Shown here in pieces: positions 47,262-56,341 of a stretch of 64,000 nucleotides of DNA. The position numbers were made by a program, and so were the translations under genes. The stretch is from Propionivibrio limicola. Lineage in GTDB: Bacteria; Pseudomonadota; Gammaproteobacteria; Burkholderiales; Rhodocyclaceae. The notes beneath the pieces are model-generated. The model did no database searches and was not told the DNA's origin. It was given only the letters and a program-made list of their open reading frames with translations. Each line of letters begins with the position of its first letter. Positions within the stretch are counted from its first letter, which is position 1. The DNA lies in NCBI RefSeq assembly GCF_009469695.1, contig NZ_SSSR01000002.1:124001-188000 (forward strand), given 5' to 3'.

Positions 47262-49229
47262 ATGAGTGATTTTTCCGGAATGGAGGATCTCCTGCAGGAT
47301 TTCCTGCAAGAGGCAAACGACCTTCTCTCAGATGTCGATAACAAGCTTGTTGACTTGGAAAAAGACCCTGGCGACCACCGTCTGCTCAATGATATTTTTC
47401 GGGGGTTTCACACCATCAAGGGGGGCGCGGGGTTCTTGAATGCGGCCGAGCTTGTCACGCTTTGCCATCTGACCGAGAACCTCTTCGACAGGTTGAGAAA
47501 CAGCGAGATGTGCCTGACGCCCGAGTTGATGGATACGATCATGGCGGCGACGCAAGGAGTTCGCGTGATGTTCAGCGAACTTGGGCAGGCCGTGCAGCCC
47601 CGTCCGGCCCCTCATGAGGTCATTTCGGCGTTAAATGCGGCGCTCAACGGGGAAGGCGGTGCTGATGACTTGGACGTGGGGGCTGAATTCGTTCAGGCGC
47701 CTGTCGCCGGGGGGGGGGCGGAAGATTGCGCTTCCGGTCCTTCTTCGTCACCGACGGAATCGTCAGAGCCTGACTGGCGGGCTTTGCATGCCGCTGTGGC
47801 GGGCCTTGAGGCAGAACAGGTGGTTTCTCGCCCGAATGCCGTGGTGGAAAAAGACGAGGCGGGAGGTAAAGACATCGCTGTTCAGGCTCCCGTGGTGGTG
47901 GCTCCGCATTTCCCTCCCGAAGGGCGGCGGGCGAGTGACAAGCCCGGTGCGGTGGCAACAGGTGCCACTTCCGGGCGGCGGACGGAAGATAAAGCGGCGG
48001 CCGGTCGTGAATCGACGATTCGCGTTGATACGGCTCGTCTCGATCAGGTCCTGAATTTGTCAGGCGAGATTGGTCTGACCAAGAATCGCCTGACAAGCCT
48101 TCGCGCCGACATTTTGGCTGGGCGCAATGATGCGGACACGCTGCATGCCCTTGATCAGGCGGTAAGTCAGTTGGATCTTCTGGTTTCGGATCTGCAAAAT
48201 TCGGTGATGAAGACCCGCATGCAGCCGATTGGACGGCTGTTCCAGAAATATCCTCGGATTGCGCGCGATTTGGCCCGGCAGTTGGGCAAGGATGTCGAGC
48301 TTGCCCTCGTCGGTGAAGAAACCGAAGTCGATAAGACGATGATCGAGGATCTCGCCGATCCTCTGGTGCACCTCATCCGGAATGCGGTTGATCATGGTGT
48401 CGAATCGCCGGAGGAGCGTATTGCCGCAGGTAAGCCGCCAAAGAGCATCGTTCGTCTTGAGGCTCGTCAGGAGGGGGATCACATCCTCCTGATCATTGCC
48501 GACGATGGGCGTGGCATGAGTCCGGAAAGAATTCGCGCCAAGGCCGTTGAGAAAGGGCTGATCAAGGAAGAAGAAGCCAATACGCTCGACGATCGTCAGA
48601 GTCTGAATCTGATTTTCCTGCCCGGTTTTTCGACGATGACGCAGGCGTCGCCGGTGTCCGGGCGCGGTGTCGGGATGGATGTCGTTAAAACGAACATCCA
48701 GAAACTCAGCGGGTCGGTGGATATTCGCTCCGAGCCGGGCAAAGGGTCCGTTTTCATTATTTCTCTGCCGCTGACTTTGGCGATTTTGCCCGTGCTGCTC
48801 GTGTTGCTCGGGGATCAGCCGTTTGCTCTTCCGCTCTCGATGGTGCGTGAAATTCTCCCGATCGAAAAAGGCAAGATGCAGGAGGTGGCAGGCAAGGAAA
48901 CGCTCGTTGTGCGCGGCGAAGTCCTGCCGGTTGTCGCGCTATCGCGTTTGCTCGGCTGGCCGCAGTTGCAGACGCCGGAGTACGGCGTTTTGATGCAGAC
49001 GGCCGAGCGCAGCTTCATTCTCTCTGTCGACAGCTTCGCCGGGCGCGATGATGCGGTGATTAAGTCGCTCGACGATTTCCGTCCGCGAGGAGTTGCCGGG
49101 GTGACGACACTGTCCAATGGGCAAATTGTCCTGATTCTGGATATGAAGGAGTTGCTGACGGATTTGAATGCCCATATCGATAAGGAGTTGGGGCTCCGCC
49201 ACGCCAAGGCTTTCGAGTTGTCCGTCTGA
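47262..49229 (+). CDS. cheA: Chemotaxis histidine kinase CheA
   Basis: 655 residues. The P1 Hpt domain has phospho-His50 in FHTIKGGAGF. A Gly/Pro/Ala-rich linker (about 130-255) replaces any recognisable P2 CheY-binding domain. P3 dimerisation is about 260-320; the P4 ATPase is near 330-500 with LIRNAVDHGVES and ADDGRGMS; the P5 CheW-like domain is about 510-650. ATG 47262 is preceded by TAGGAG overlapping the cheZ stop. A ten-G tract at 47709-47718 lies in the linker. Confidence 0.96.
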   Translation: MSDFSGMEDLLQDFLQEANDLLSDVDNKLVDLEKDPGDHRLLNDIFRGFHTIKGGAGFLNAAELVTLCHLTENLFDRLRNSEMCLTPELMDTIMAATQGVRVMFSELGQAVQPRPAPHEVISALNAALNGEGGADDLDVGAEFVQAPVAGGGAEDCASGPSSSPTESSEPDWRALHAAVAGLEAEQVVSRPNAVVEKDEAGGKDIAVQAPVVVAPHFPPEGRRASDKPGAVATGATSGRRTEDKAAAGRESTIRVDTARLDQVLNLSGEIGLTKNRLTSLRADILAGRNDADTLHALDQAVSQLDLLVSDLQNSVMKTRMQPIGRLFQKYPRIARDLARQLGKDVELALVGEETEVDKTMIEDLADPLVHLIRNAVDHGVESPEERIAAGKPPKSIVRLEARQEGDHILLIIADDGRGMSPERIRAKAVEKGLIKEEEANTLDDRQSLNLIFLPGFSTMTQASPVSGRGVGMDVVKTNIQKLSGSVDIRSEPGKGSVFIISLPLTLAILPVLLVLLGDQPFALPLSMVREILPIEKGKMQEVAGKETLVVRGEVLPVVALSRLLGWPQLQTPEYGVLMQTAERSFILSVDSFAGRDDAVIKSLDDFRPRGVAGVTTLSNGQIVLILDMKELLTDLNAHIDKELGLRHAKAFELSV

Positions 49230-49254
49230 TCTGCTTTTTTCATTGTTACGTGTG

Positions 49255-49281
49255 CAGGGGGCTTTGGCCCCCTGTTTTTTT
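49255..49281 (+). terminator. Terminator after cheA
   Basis: CAGGGGGC pairs with GCCCCCTG around a short T-rich loop, then eight T. It ends the motA-cheA block. Confidence 0.9.
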
Positions 49282-49397
49282 TGCACTTTCTTTGGGGGTA
49301 CTAATGCGCTTCTAAGAGTTTGTGTAAATAAAACGCCATACTGCTTTCTTTTTTAAAGATATTTTATATAATTCGCCGAGATTAACCGGAAGCGGAT

Positions 49398-50537
49398 ATG
49401 GCTGAAGACAGCGATCTCGAAAAAACGGAACCTGCGTCATCGAGGCGCCTCCAGCAGGCGCGCGAAGAGGGGCAGGTGCCGAGGTCGCGCGAGATCGGCG
49501 CTTTCCTGATCTTGTTCGTCTCCGCAATGGCATTTTGGCTGATGGGGGCTTGGATGATCGAACGTGTGTCTGCCGTTCTCAGGCGTGGCCTGTCGTTCGA
49601 GGAGGCACAGCTTCGTGATCCTCACTTCATTCTGATTCGTCTTGCCGATATTTCGTTTGATACGTTGATTTCGTTTGCGCCGTTCCTGGCGGCGCTTGTG
49701 GTCGCCGCCCTGATATCCCCTTTTTTCCTGGGAAGCTGGAATTTCACATTGAAAGCGCTGACTCCGGATATCGCGCGCATGAACCCGATGAGTGGCCTGT
49801 CACGTATGGTTTCCTGGAGTGGCTTGGCGGAGCTCTTCAAGGCTGTGGCGAAGTCGTTGCTGGTCGGTGGTGTTGCCGTCTGGGTTCTGTGGAGCGAGCG
49901 GAACGATATCGTGGCTCTTTCCAGTCAGACCATTGATGCTGGCCTGTATTCGGCGGGACATTTGATCAACTTCAGTTTTCTAATGATTGTCCTCGCAATG
50001 CTGGTCATCGTGGCGACCGACGTGCCGTTCCAGCTATGGCAATTCCACAACAAGCTAAAAATGACCAAGGAAGAAGTCAGGCAGGAAAGCAAGGAAATGG
50101 AAGGGAATCCCGAAGTCAAAGGTCGTATCCGGAGGCTTCAGCGGGAGGCAGCGCGTCGTCGGATGATGGCCGCCGTGCCGACGGCGGACGTGATCGTGAC
50201 CAACCCTACCCATTTTGCGGTTGCCTTGGCGTACAAGAGCGGAATGCCGGCGCCGAAGGTCCTGGCCAAAGGGATGGGAAATGTCGCCCTGAAAATCCGG
50301 GAGATTGGTGCCGCACATGGCGTCCCGATGCTCGAAGCGGCGCCATTGGCCCGGGCATTGCACCGTTATGTGGATATCGATCAGGAGATTCCGTCTTCGC
50401 TTTACGCGGCAGTGGCAGAAGTCCTTGCCTATGTCTATCAACTCGCGAATTGGCGCAAGGTAGGGGGGCAGTATCCGATACCCCCGCGGGAAATCAGCAT
50501 TCCCGATGACATGAAGGTGGAGGTGGCGTATGGCTAG
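49398..50537 (+). CDS. flhB: Flagellar export switch protein FlhB
   Basis: 379 residues; four helices in the first 210 residues and a cytoplasmic domain with the self-cleavage site NPTH at residues 269-272. It controls the change from hook to filament substrate export. TATAAT at 49367-49372 is a candidate -10; a sigma-28-like GCCGAGAT lies nearby with poor spacing. Its stop overlaps the flhA ATG by 8 bp. Confidence 0.97.
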   Translation: MAEDSDLEKTEPASSRRLQQAREEGQVPRSREIGAFLILFVSAMAFWLMGAWMIERVSAVLRRGLSFEEAQLRDPHFILIRLADISFDTLISFAPFLAALVVAALISPFFLGSWNFTLKALTPDIARMNPMSGLSRMVSWSGLAELFKAVAKSLLVGGVAVWVLWSERNDIVALSSQTIDAGLYSAGHLINFSFLMIVLAMLVIVATDVPFQLWQFHNKLKMTKEEVRQESKEMEGNPEVKGRIRRLQREAARRRMMAAVPTADVIVTNPTHFAVALAYKSGMPAPKVLAKGMGNVALKIREIGAAHGVPMLEAAPLARALHRYVDIDQEIPSSLYAAVAEVLAYVYQLANWRKVGGQYPIPPREISIPDDMKVEVAYG

Positions 50538-52617
50538 CGCGAGCATGCAGCTTAAGTCGTTGTTCGGCCGGATGGGGGGGCTGCAGCAGTTGGCAGGTCC
50601 GATCCTGATCCTGCTGATCCTCTCGATGATGGTGTTGCCACTTCCGCCGTTTCTGCTGGATCTCTTTTTTACGTTCAATATCGCAATCTCGATCATTGTC
50701 ATGCTGGTCGCCATCAATGTGACGAAGCCGTTGGATTTTTCTGTTTTTCCGACTGTGCTGCTGGTGACGACATTGCTGCGTCTGTCGCTTAACGTTGCCT
50801 CGACCCGTGTTGTTTTGCTCGAAGGGCATACGGGTCCGGGGGCGGCAGGGCAGGTGATTGAGGCGTTTGGGCACTTTCTGGTTGGAGGCAATTACGCTGT
50901 CGGTATCGTTGTCTTCACTATTCTGGTGATCATCAATTTTGCGGTAGTCACCAAAGGCGCCGGCCGCGTGGCGGAAGTGGCGGCCCGTTTTACGCTGGAT
51001 GCCATGCCCGGTAAGCAAATGGCTATCGACGCCGATCTGAATGCGGGGCTTATCGGGGAGGATGAGGCCCGGAAGAGACGGGGGATTATTGCCGAAGAGG
51101 CCGACTTTTTTGGCTCCATGGACGGTGCCTCGAAATTCGTGCGGGGCGATGCCGTCGCCGGCATTTTGATCATGTTCCTCAACGTGGTGGGCGGGCTATT
51201 TGTCGGCATGTTGCAGCATGGTCTGGATATCGGCACGGCGGCGAAAACATACACGCTGTTGACCATCGGCGACGGGTTGGTCGCGCAGATTCCTGCGCTG
51301 ATCATTTCGATTGCGGCTGGCATGGTGGTGACGCGCGTCGGCGATAACCAGAATCTTTCGCAGCAGTTCATCGTGCAGATGTTCAACAATTCGCGCCTGC
51401 TTGGCTTGTCGGCTGCGATTGTGGGAATGCTCGGCCTGATTCCGGGAATGCCGAATTTTGTTTTTCTCGTGCTGGCGGGCGCGCTCGGTGCTCTGGCTTG
51501 GGAATTGGAGCGGCGGCAGAAGGTGGTCAAGCCCGTGCCGGTAACTGTTGCACCGGCTGCGGTGCAGGAAGCCGTGGAGGCAACGTGGGCCGATGTCGCG
51601 CCTGTCGATGTACTCGGGCTGGAAGTCGGTTATCGTTTGATTCCGCTTGTCGACAAGGCGCAGGACGGCGAATTGTTACGGCGAATTCGTGGTATCCGGA
51701 AGAAATTCGCGCAGGAGGTGGGGTTCCTCGTTTCGCCTGTACATATCCGGGACAACCTTGAGCTCAAACCGAATGCCTACAGGATTCTTCTGAAGGGCGT
51801 CGAAATCGGTCGCGGAGAAGCGTTTCCCGGCAACCTGCTTGCGATCAACCCCGGTCGCGTCGCTGGTCAGCTCCCTGGTACGGCGACGAAGGATCCCGCC
51901 TTCGGCTTGCCGGCCATCTGGATCGATTCCGGGTTGCGCGAGCAGGCGCAGGCGTTTGGCTACACCGTCGTTGATGCCAGTACGGTCACGGCAACGCACC
52001 TGAACCATTTGATATTGACGCATTCGGCCGAATTGCTGGGGCGTCAGGAAGCACAAGCGTTGCTCGATCATCTCGCCAAGGAGATGCCAAAGCTTGTCGA
52101 AGACCTGGTGCCGAAAGTCGTGCAACTCGGCGTGTTGCAGAAGATTCTCCAGAACTTGCTCGAAGAAGGCGTCCACATTCGCGATATGCGGACCATCATT
52201 GAAACCATTGCCGAGACGGCGCCCCGTTCGCAGGACGCCGAAGTGTTGACGTCGCAAGTGCGTATGGCGCTCGGCCGGTCGATTGTGCAGCAACTGTATC
52301 CGGCCGGAAATGAAATGCAGGTCATGTCGCTGGATCCGCAGCTCGAGCGCGTCCTTCTGCAGGCGATTGCCGGTGGTGGCGAAAACGCCAGCATCGAACC
52401 GGGGCTGGCCGATACATTGCTGCGCGAAACCGCTACTGCTGTTCAGCGCCAGGAAGAAATAGGGATGCCGCCAGTCTTGTTGGTGTCGGGAAATCTGCGC
52501 TCCCTGCTTTCCCGTTTCCTGCGGCGGGGAATCTCTCAACTAAAAGTGCTGGCCCATAGCGAAGTGCCAGAAAACAAAATAATTAAAGTCACCTCGATAA
52601 TTGGGGGTAGAACATGA
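50530..52617 (+). CDS. flhA: Flagellar export gate protein FlhA
   Basis: 695-residue inner-membrane protein with about eight helices to residue 330, including LLRLSLNVASTRVVLLEGH and the cytoplasmic loop with GRVAEVAARFTLDAMPGKQM. A long cytoplasmic ring domain (about 350-695) follows and docks export chaperones. Its stop overlaps the flhF start (ATGA). Confidence 0.98.
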   Translation: MASASMQLKSLFGRMGGLQQLAGPILILLILSMMVLPLPPFLLDLFFTFNIAISIIVMLVAINVTKPLDFSVFPTVLLVTTLLRLSLNVASTRVVLLEGHTGPGAAGQVIEAFGHFLVGGNYAVGIVVFTILVIINFAVVTKGAGRVAEVAARFTLDAMPGKQMAIDADLNAGLIGEDEARKRRGIIAEEADFFGSMDGASKFVRGDAVAGILIMFLNVVGGLFVGMLQHGLDIGTAAKTYTLLTIGDGLVAQIPALIISIAAGMVVTRVGDNQNLSQQFIVQMFNNSRLLGLSAAIVGMLGLIPGMPNFVFLVLAGALGALAWELERRQKVVKPVPVTVAPAAVQEAVEATWADVAPVDVLGLEVGYRLIPLVDKAQDGELLRRIRGIRKKFAQEVGFLVSPVHIRDNLELKPNAYRILLKGVEIGRGEAFPGNLLAINPGRVAGQLPGTATKDPAFGLPAIWIDSGLREQAQAFGYTVVDASTVTATHLNHLILTHSAELLGRQEAQALLDHLAKEMPKLVEDLVPKVVQLGVLQKILQNLLEEGVHIRDMRTIIETIAETAPRSQDAEVLTSQVRMALGRSIVQQLYPAGNEMQVMSLDPQLERVLLQAIAGGGENASIEPGLADTLLRETATAVQRQEEIGMPPVLLVSGNLRSLLSRFLRRGISQLKVLAHSEVPENKIIKVTSIIGGRT

Positions 52618-53948
52618 ATGTCAGAAAATTCATAGCGGCCACGGCACGGGATGCCTTGCGCAAGGTTAAGGAACTTCTTGGCCCAGACGCCATCATCCTG
52701 TCCAACCGTGCCATCCCCGGCGGGGTTGAGATCATGGCGGTGGCCGCCAGTGATATGGAAATGATTGTGCCGACACGTCCGGAAAACAAGCGTACGAACG
52801 AGACGCGCGAGCCGGGCGATTACTCCGTTAGATTGTCTTCAGCCCCGGCGCCTGATGCGTCCCGTGCACCGCAGTTTGCGCCGCCACCGTTGAAGCCGGT
52901 GGCCTCTGCCGTGCCGCCGCTATCGCCGCGTCCTGCACCGCAAATTGAGCGTGTGACGACTCCACCGTCCCAGCAACGGCCGCCGGCGGAGGTCGTGTCG
53001 TCCGAGGTGATGGAGGAAATTCGCGCCTTGCGCAAAATGGTCGAACAGCATATTGCGGGAGCGACGTGGGGCGAGTCAGCCCGGATGGAGCCGGTCAAGA
53101 CTGAAATACTCCGCCAGATGCTTGATGCCGGTTTTTCGCCAAGCCTGTCGAGAGAGCTGCTCGCGCAACTGCCGCGGGAACTCGACCGGGCGCGTGCCCT
53201 GGCATGGGTCAAGGCGCGTGCGGATCGCTCGTTGCAGACCCTTGGTTCGGAAGCCGACATTATCGATCGCGGCGGCATTTATGCGCTTGTCGGACCGACC
53301 GGGGTAGGCAAGACGACAACAACCGCAAAGCTGGCGGCTCGCTGCGTTTTGCGTCACGGCGCAGGAAAGGTCGCGCTGATTACAACAGACGGCTACCGGA
53401 TCGGCGCCTTCGAACAGCTGCGCATTTATGGCCGGATTCTCGGCGTGTCGGTGCATCTTGCCAAGGATGCTCTGGAGCTAAAGCAGACCTTGCTTGATCT
53501 CCAGCACAAGCACATGGTGCTGATCGATACGATGGGAATGAGCCAGCGTGACCGTCAGGTCGAAGAGCAGGTGGCGATGTTCGATAGTAGCAATGCCAAG
53601 CGGGTCCTGCTTCTTTCCGCGACGGGGCGCGGCGATACGCTCGACGACGTGGTTCGTGCGTACGGCGGGCAGGATCTGGCGGGATGCATCCTGAGCAAGG
53701 TCGACGAGGCGGCAAGCCTGGCAACCGCGCTTGATGTCATCATTCGCAACAACCTGCGCTTGCACTATGTTTCGAATGGTCAGCGTGTTCCCGAGGATTT
53801 GCATCTGCCGAACCGTGCCTATCTCCTGCATCGCGCCTTCAAGGATGTGCCGGAAGCTTCGGCGCATCGTCTCGAAGGCACGGAGCCAGGCCTGATGATG
53901 GCAAGTGCCGGCGTCGGTGTGGCCGCCGCCGGGGGCTATCGTGGCTGA
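52614..53948 (+). CDS. flhF: Flagellar placement GTPase FlhF
   Basis: 444-residue SRP-type GTPase. The N-terminal B domain with a proline-rich region (about 60-130) is followed by N and G domains; G1 is [15 protein letters not shown] near 225, G3 is DTMG and G4 is SKVDEA. FlhF marks the pole and number of flagella. The MMASAGVGVAAAGG-rich tail is not diagnostic. It overlaps flhA and flhG by a few bases. Confidence 0.96.
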   Translation: MNVRKFIAATARDALRKVKELLGPDAIILSNRAIPGGVEIMAVAASDMEMIVPTRPENKRTNETREPGDYSVRLSSAPAPDASRAPQFAPPPLKPVASAVPPLSPRPAPQIERVTTPPSQQRPPAEVVSSEVMEEIRALRKMVEQHIAGATWGESARMEPVKTEILRQMLDAGFSPSLSRELLAQLPRELDRARALAWVKARADRSLQTLGSEADIIDRGGIYALVGPTGVGKTTTTAKLAARCVLRHGAGKVALITTDGYRIGAFEQLRIYGRILGVSVHLAKDALELKQTLLDLQHKHMVLIDTMGMSQRDRQVEEQVAMFDSSNAKRVLLLSATGRGDTLDDVVRAYGGQDLAGCILSKVDEAASLATALDVIIRNNLRLHYVSNGQRVPEDLHLPNRAYLLHRAFKDVPEASAHRLEGTEPGLMMASAGVGVAAAGGYRG

Positions 53949-54834
53949 GTTTGAGCATCGCCGGGGAGATCAGGCGGCCGGGTTGCGCCGTCTTTTTTGC
54001 CGCGAACAGACAAGAGTCATAACCGTTGCTTCCGGGTGTGAGAAGTCTGGAAAGACCGTGTTTGTTGCGAACCTGGCGACGTTGTTGGCGCGACAGGGAA
54101 AACAAGTTCTGGTGCTGGATGAGAATACAAAGGGCAACGTTAGCGCCAGCTTTGGGGCTGTTGCCTGTTACGACTTGCTCGACGTCATTAATCGGGAGCG
54201 CTCCGTTTCGGACGTCTTGTTGAGCGTGGCGCCCGGCGTGCGTGTTTTGCCGGCCGCCCAAGCGGTACGGAAACTTGGCAAGTTTGGCTTCCGGCAACAG
54301 GAAGCGTTGCACGAATGCTTTCGGGGCATTGATCGTCCCGTCGATGTTATTCTGGTCGACGCCTCCGATGAGCACCCCCTTGGTTTTTCGCCGCTTGGGC
54401 TGGCGTCGCACGATACGATTGTCGTTGTTCCCGCGACGAGTGCCGCTATCACTGAATGCTATGCGTTGATCAAGAAGGTTGCTCTCGCGTATGCACACAA
54501 GCGCTTCCGGATTCTGGTGAATAAGGTTCGCACTCCCAGAGAGGCAAAGTCCATCTATGAGACGATCGCCCGTGTTGCACGTACGCGCGGTGTGGCGACG
54601 CTCGACTATGCCGGATTTATGCCGCAAGATCCACGTTTGGTGCAGGCCGCCAAGCTGTGTCAGCCGGTCAGCGCCCTTTTTCCGGAAAGTCCGTCGGCGA
54701 AGGCATTTCAGCAGATCGGCGCCGATCTGCTCGAGTGGCCGTGCCCGGAAAACAATTTGGGGGGGGTCGAGCAGTTCGTGCAGCAACTGTTACACTTGAG
54801 CCAACATATTGACCCTGTTGCTATTTACGCCTGA
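53941..54834 (+). CDS. flhG: FlhG-type MinD-like ATPase with atypical nucleotide motifs
   Basis: 297 residues, starting at GTG 53941 that overlaps the flhF stop. The N-terminal DQAAGLRRL is the FlhF-stimulating helix of FlhG. The Walker A region reads SGCEKSGKT in place of the usual SGKGGVGKT, so the first signature Lys is Cys, and the DTAAG-like segment is VDASDEHPLG. It still has a lone GKT and LVLDEN. It would antagonise or tune FlhF. An eight-G tract occurs at 54759-54766. Confidence 0.9.
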   Translation: MAEFEHRRGDQAAGLRRLFCREQTRVITVASGCEKSGKTVFVANLATLLARQGKQVLVLDENTKGNVSASFGAVACYDLLDVINRERSVSDVLLSVAPGVRVLPAAQAVRKLGKFGFRQQEALHECFRGIDRPVDVILVDASDEHPLGFSPLGLASHDTIVVVPATSAAITECYALIKKVALAYAHKRFRILVNKVRTPREAKSIYETIARVARTRGVATLDYAGFMPQDPRLVQAAKLCQPVSALFPESPSAKAFQQIGADLLEWPCPENNLGGVEQFVQQLLHLSQHIDPVAIYA

Positions 54835-54849
54835 CCTTTCCATTTGTCT

Positions 54850-55596
54850 ATGTATAACGCTGCTGGTCAAATTAACAAAGATCAGCTGGTGCAGAGCTAT
54901 GCTCCGCTTGTAAAGCGGGTCGCGTACCATCTGATGGCCCGATTGCCCGCCAGTGTTCAGGTTGAGGATTTGGTCCAGAACGGCATGATTGGCCTTCTGG
55001 ACGCTATTGGCCGCTTTGAAGTTGGCATGGGGGCGCAGTTCGAGACCTATGCGGCGCAAAGGATACGTGGCGCCATGCTGGACGGCCTGAGGGAAAACGA
55101 CTGGCTGCCCCGCAGTCTGCGGCGCGATTTCCGCCGGATCGAAGAGGCGATCGCACAGCTGGAGCAGTCTTATGGGCGGTCACCCAGCGAGAAAGAGCTG
55201 GCGGACGCGATGGGCATGTCGCTGGCCGATTACCAAAAAACCCTGCAGGAAGCGCGCGGGCACCAGTTGATTTCGTTTGAGGACCTTGTCGAGGAGGGGG
55301 ATGACGACTATCTTGAACGGCATTTCGCCGATGAATCGAACGAGCCGTCAAAGCTCCTTGAGGATGACAATCTGCGCCGTTCATTGATTCAGGGGATCGA
55401 ATCACTGCCCGAACGGGAGAAGCTGATGATGGCGCTCTACTACGAACAAGATCTGAATCTGCGGGAAATCGGCGAGGTGATGGGGGTGACGGAATCGCGG
55501 GTCTGCCAGTTGCATAGTCAGGCCGTCGCCAGGTTGCGTGCGAAAATCTTCGGCGGCGCATCGTCCGGAAAGAAGAGAGCGGCAAAGAATGGATAA
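54850..55596 (+). CDS. fliA: Flagellar sigma factor FliA (sigma-28)
   Basis: 248 residues. Region 2 is present (QVEDLVQNGMIGLLDAIGRF and FETYAAQRIRGAMLDGLRENDW), region 3 has KELADAMG, and region 4 has REIGEVMGVTESRVCQLHSQA. ATG 54850 (MYNAAG) is chosen; TTG 54844 would add two residues, and no good Shine-Dalgarno is seen for either, so translation may couple to flhG. Its stop overlaps the motC ATG by 8 bp. Confidence 0.96.
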   Translation: MYNAAGQINKDQLVQSYAPLVKRVAYHLMARLPASVQVEDLVQNGMIGLLDAIGRFEVGMGAQFETYAAQRIRGAMLDGLRENDWLPRSLRRDFRRIEEAIAQLEQSYGRSPSEKELADAMGMSLADYQKTLQEARGHQLISFEDLVEEGDDDYLERHFADESNEPSKLLEDDNLRRSLIQGIESLPEREKLMMALYYEQDLNLREIGEVMGVTESRVCQLHSQAVARLRAKIFGGASSGKKRAAKNG

Positions 55597-56329
55597 GATC
55601 AGTGTGCTGGGGCTGCTCATCGGGGTTGTCGCCATTGTCGGCGGGCAGATGCTCGAGGGGGGACATGTTGCCTCGTTGGCACAGCCAACGGCGTTGCTGA
55701 TCGTTTTTGGCGGCACAATGGGGGCCGTCATGTTGCAGAGTCCCTATGCCACCTTCGTCCGCGGGATAAAAATGGTCCGCTGGGTGTGGTTGCCACCGGC
55801 CGTCGATTACGTCCAGGTAATCAAGCAGATAACGGCCTGGAGCCAGGTTTCCCGGCGAGAAGGGTTGCTTTCGCTGGAGAATGCGATGAGTCAGTTGAAA
55901 GATGATTTTTCACGCAAGGGCCTGCAGTTGCTGGTCGATGGTGCGGAACCCGAAAGATTGCGCGAGGTGATGGAGGTCGCGATCGATACCTACGAGAAAG
56001 AATTGAAACTCTCGGCGCGCATATGGGAGGCGGCCGGCGGGTATTCGCCGACGATCGGTATTCTCGGCGCCGTGCTCGGCCTGATCCACGTGATGGAAAA
56101 TTTATCCGATCCTTCGCGCCTGGGGGCGGGGATTGCCGTCGCTTTTGTGGCGACGATCTATGGCGTGGGATTGGCCAACCTCGTTTTTCTTCCCATGTCC
56201 AATAAACTCAAGGCGCACATCAACAGGCTGGTGGTTCAGCGCGAGATGATCGTCGATGGTCTGGTGGGGATTGCCAACGGGGATAATCCTCGAATCATTG
56301 AGAGCCGGCTAAAAGGCTATATTTTTTAA
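55589..56329 (+). CDS. motC: Second flagellar stator, MotA-type (MotC)
   Basis: 246 residues with four predicted helices and GYSPTIGILGAVLGLIHVMENL, the MotA-like channel segment. Starts within the fliA stop (ATGGATAA) so the two are coupled. With MotD it forms a second stator set beside MotAB. Confidence 0.93.
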   Translation: MDKISVLGLLIGVVAIVGGQMLEGGHVASLAQPTALLIVFGGTMGAVMLQSPYATFVRGIKMVRWVWLPPAVDYVQVIKQITAWSQVSRREGLLSLENAMSQLKDDFSRKGLQLLVDGAEPERLREVMEVAIDTYEKELKLSARIWEAAGGYSPTIGILGAVLGLIHVMENLSDPSRLGAGIAVAFVATIYGVGLANLVFLPMSNKLKAHINRLVVQREMIVDGLVGIANGDNPRIIESRLKGYIF

Positions 56330-56341
56330 GCACATAAGTCT

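Noticed and set aside
49354-49382. FliA promoter before flhB
   Set aside because: TAAAG and GCCGAGAT are present but spacing is 2 bp too long; a TATAAT -10 explains the site at least as well.
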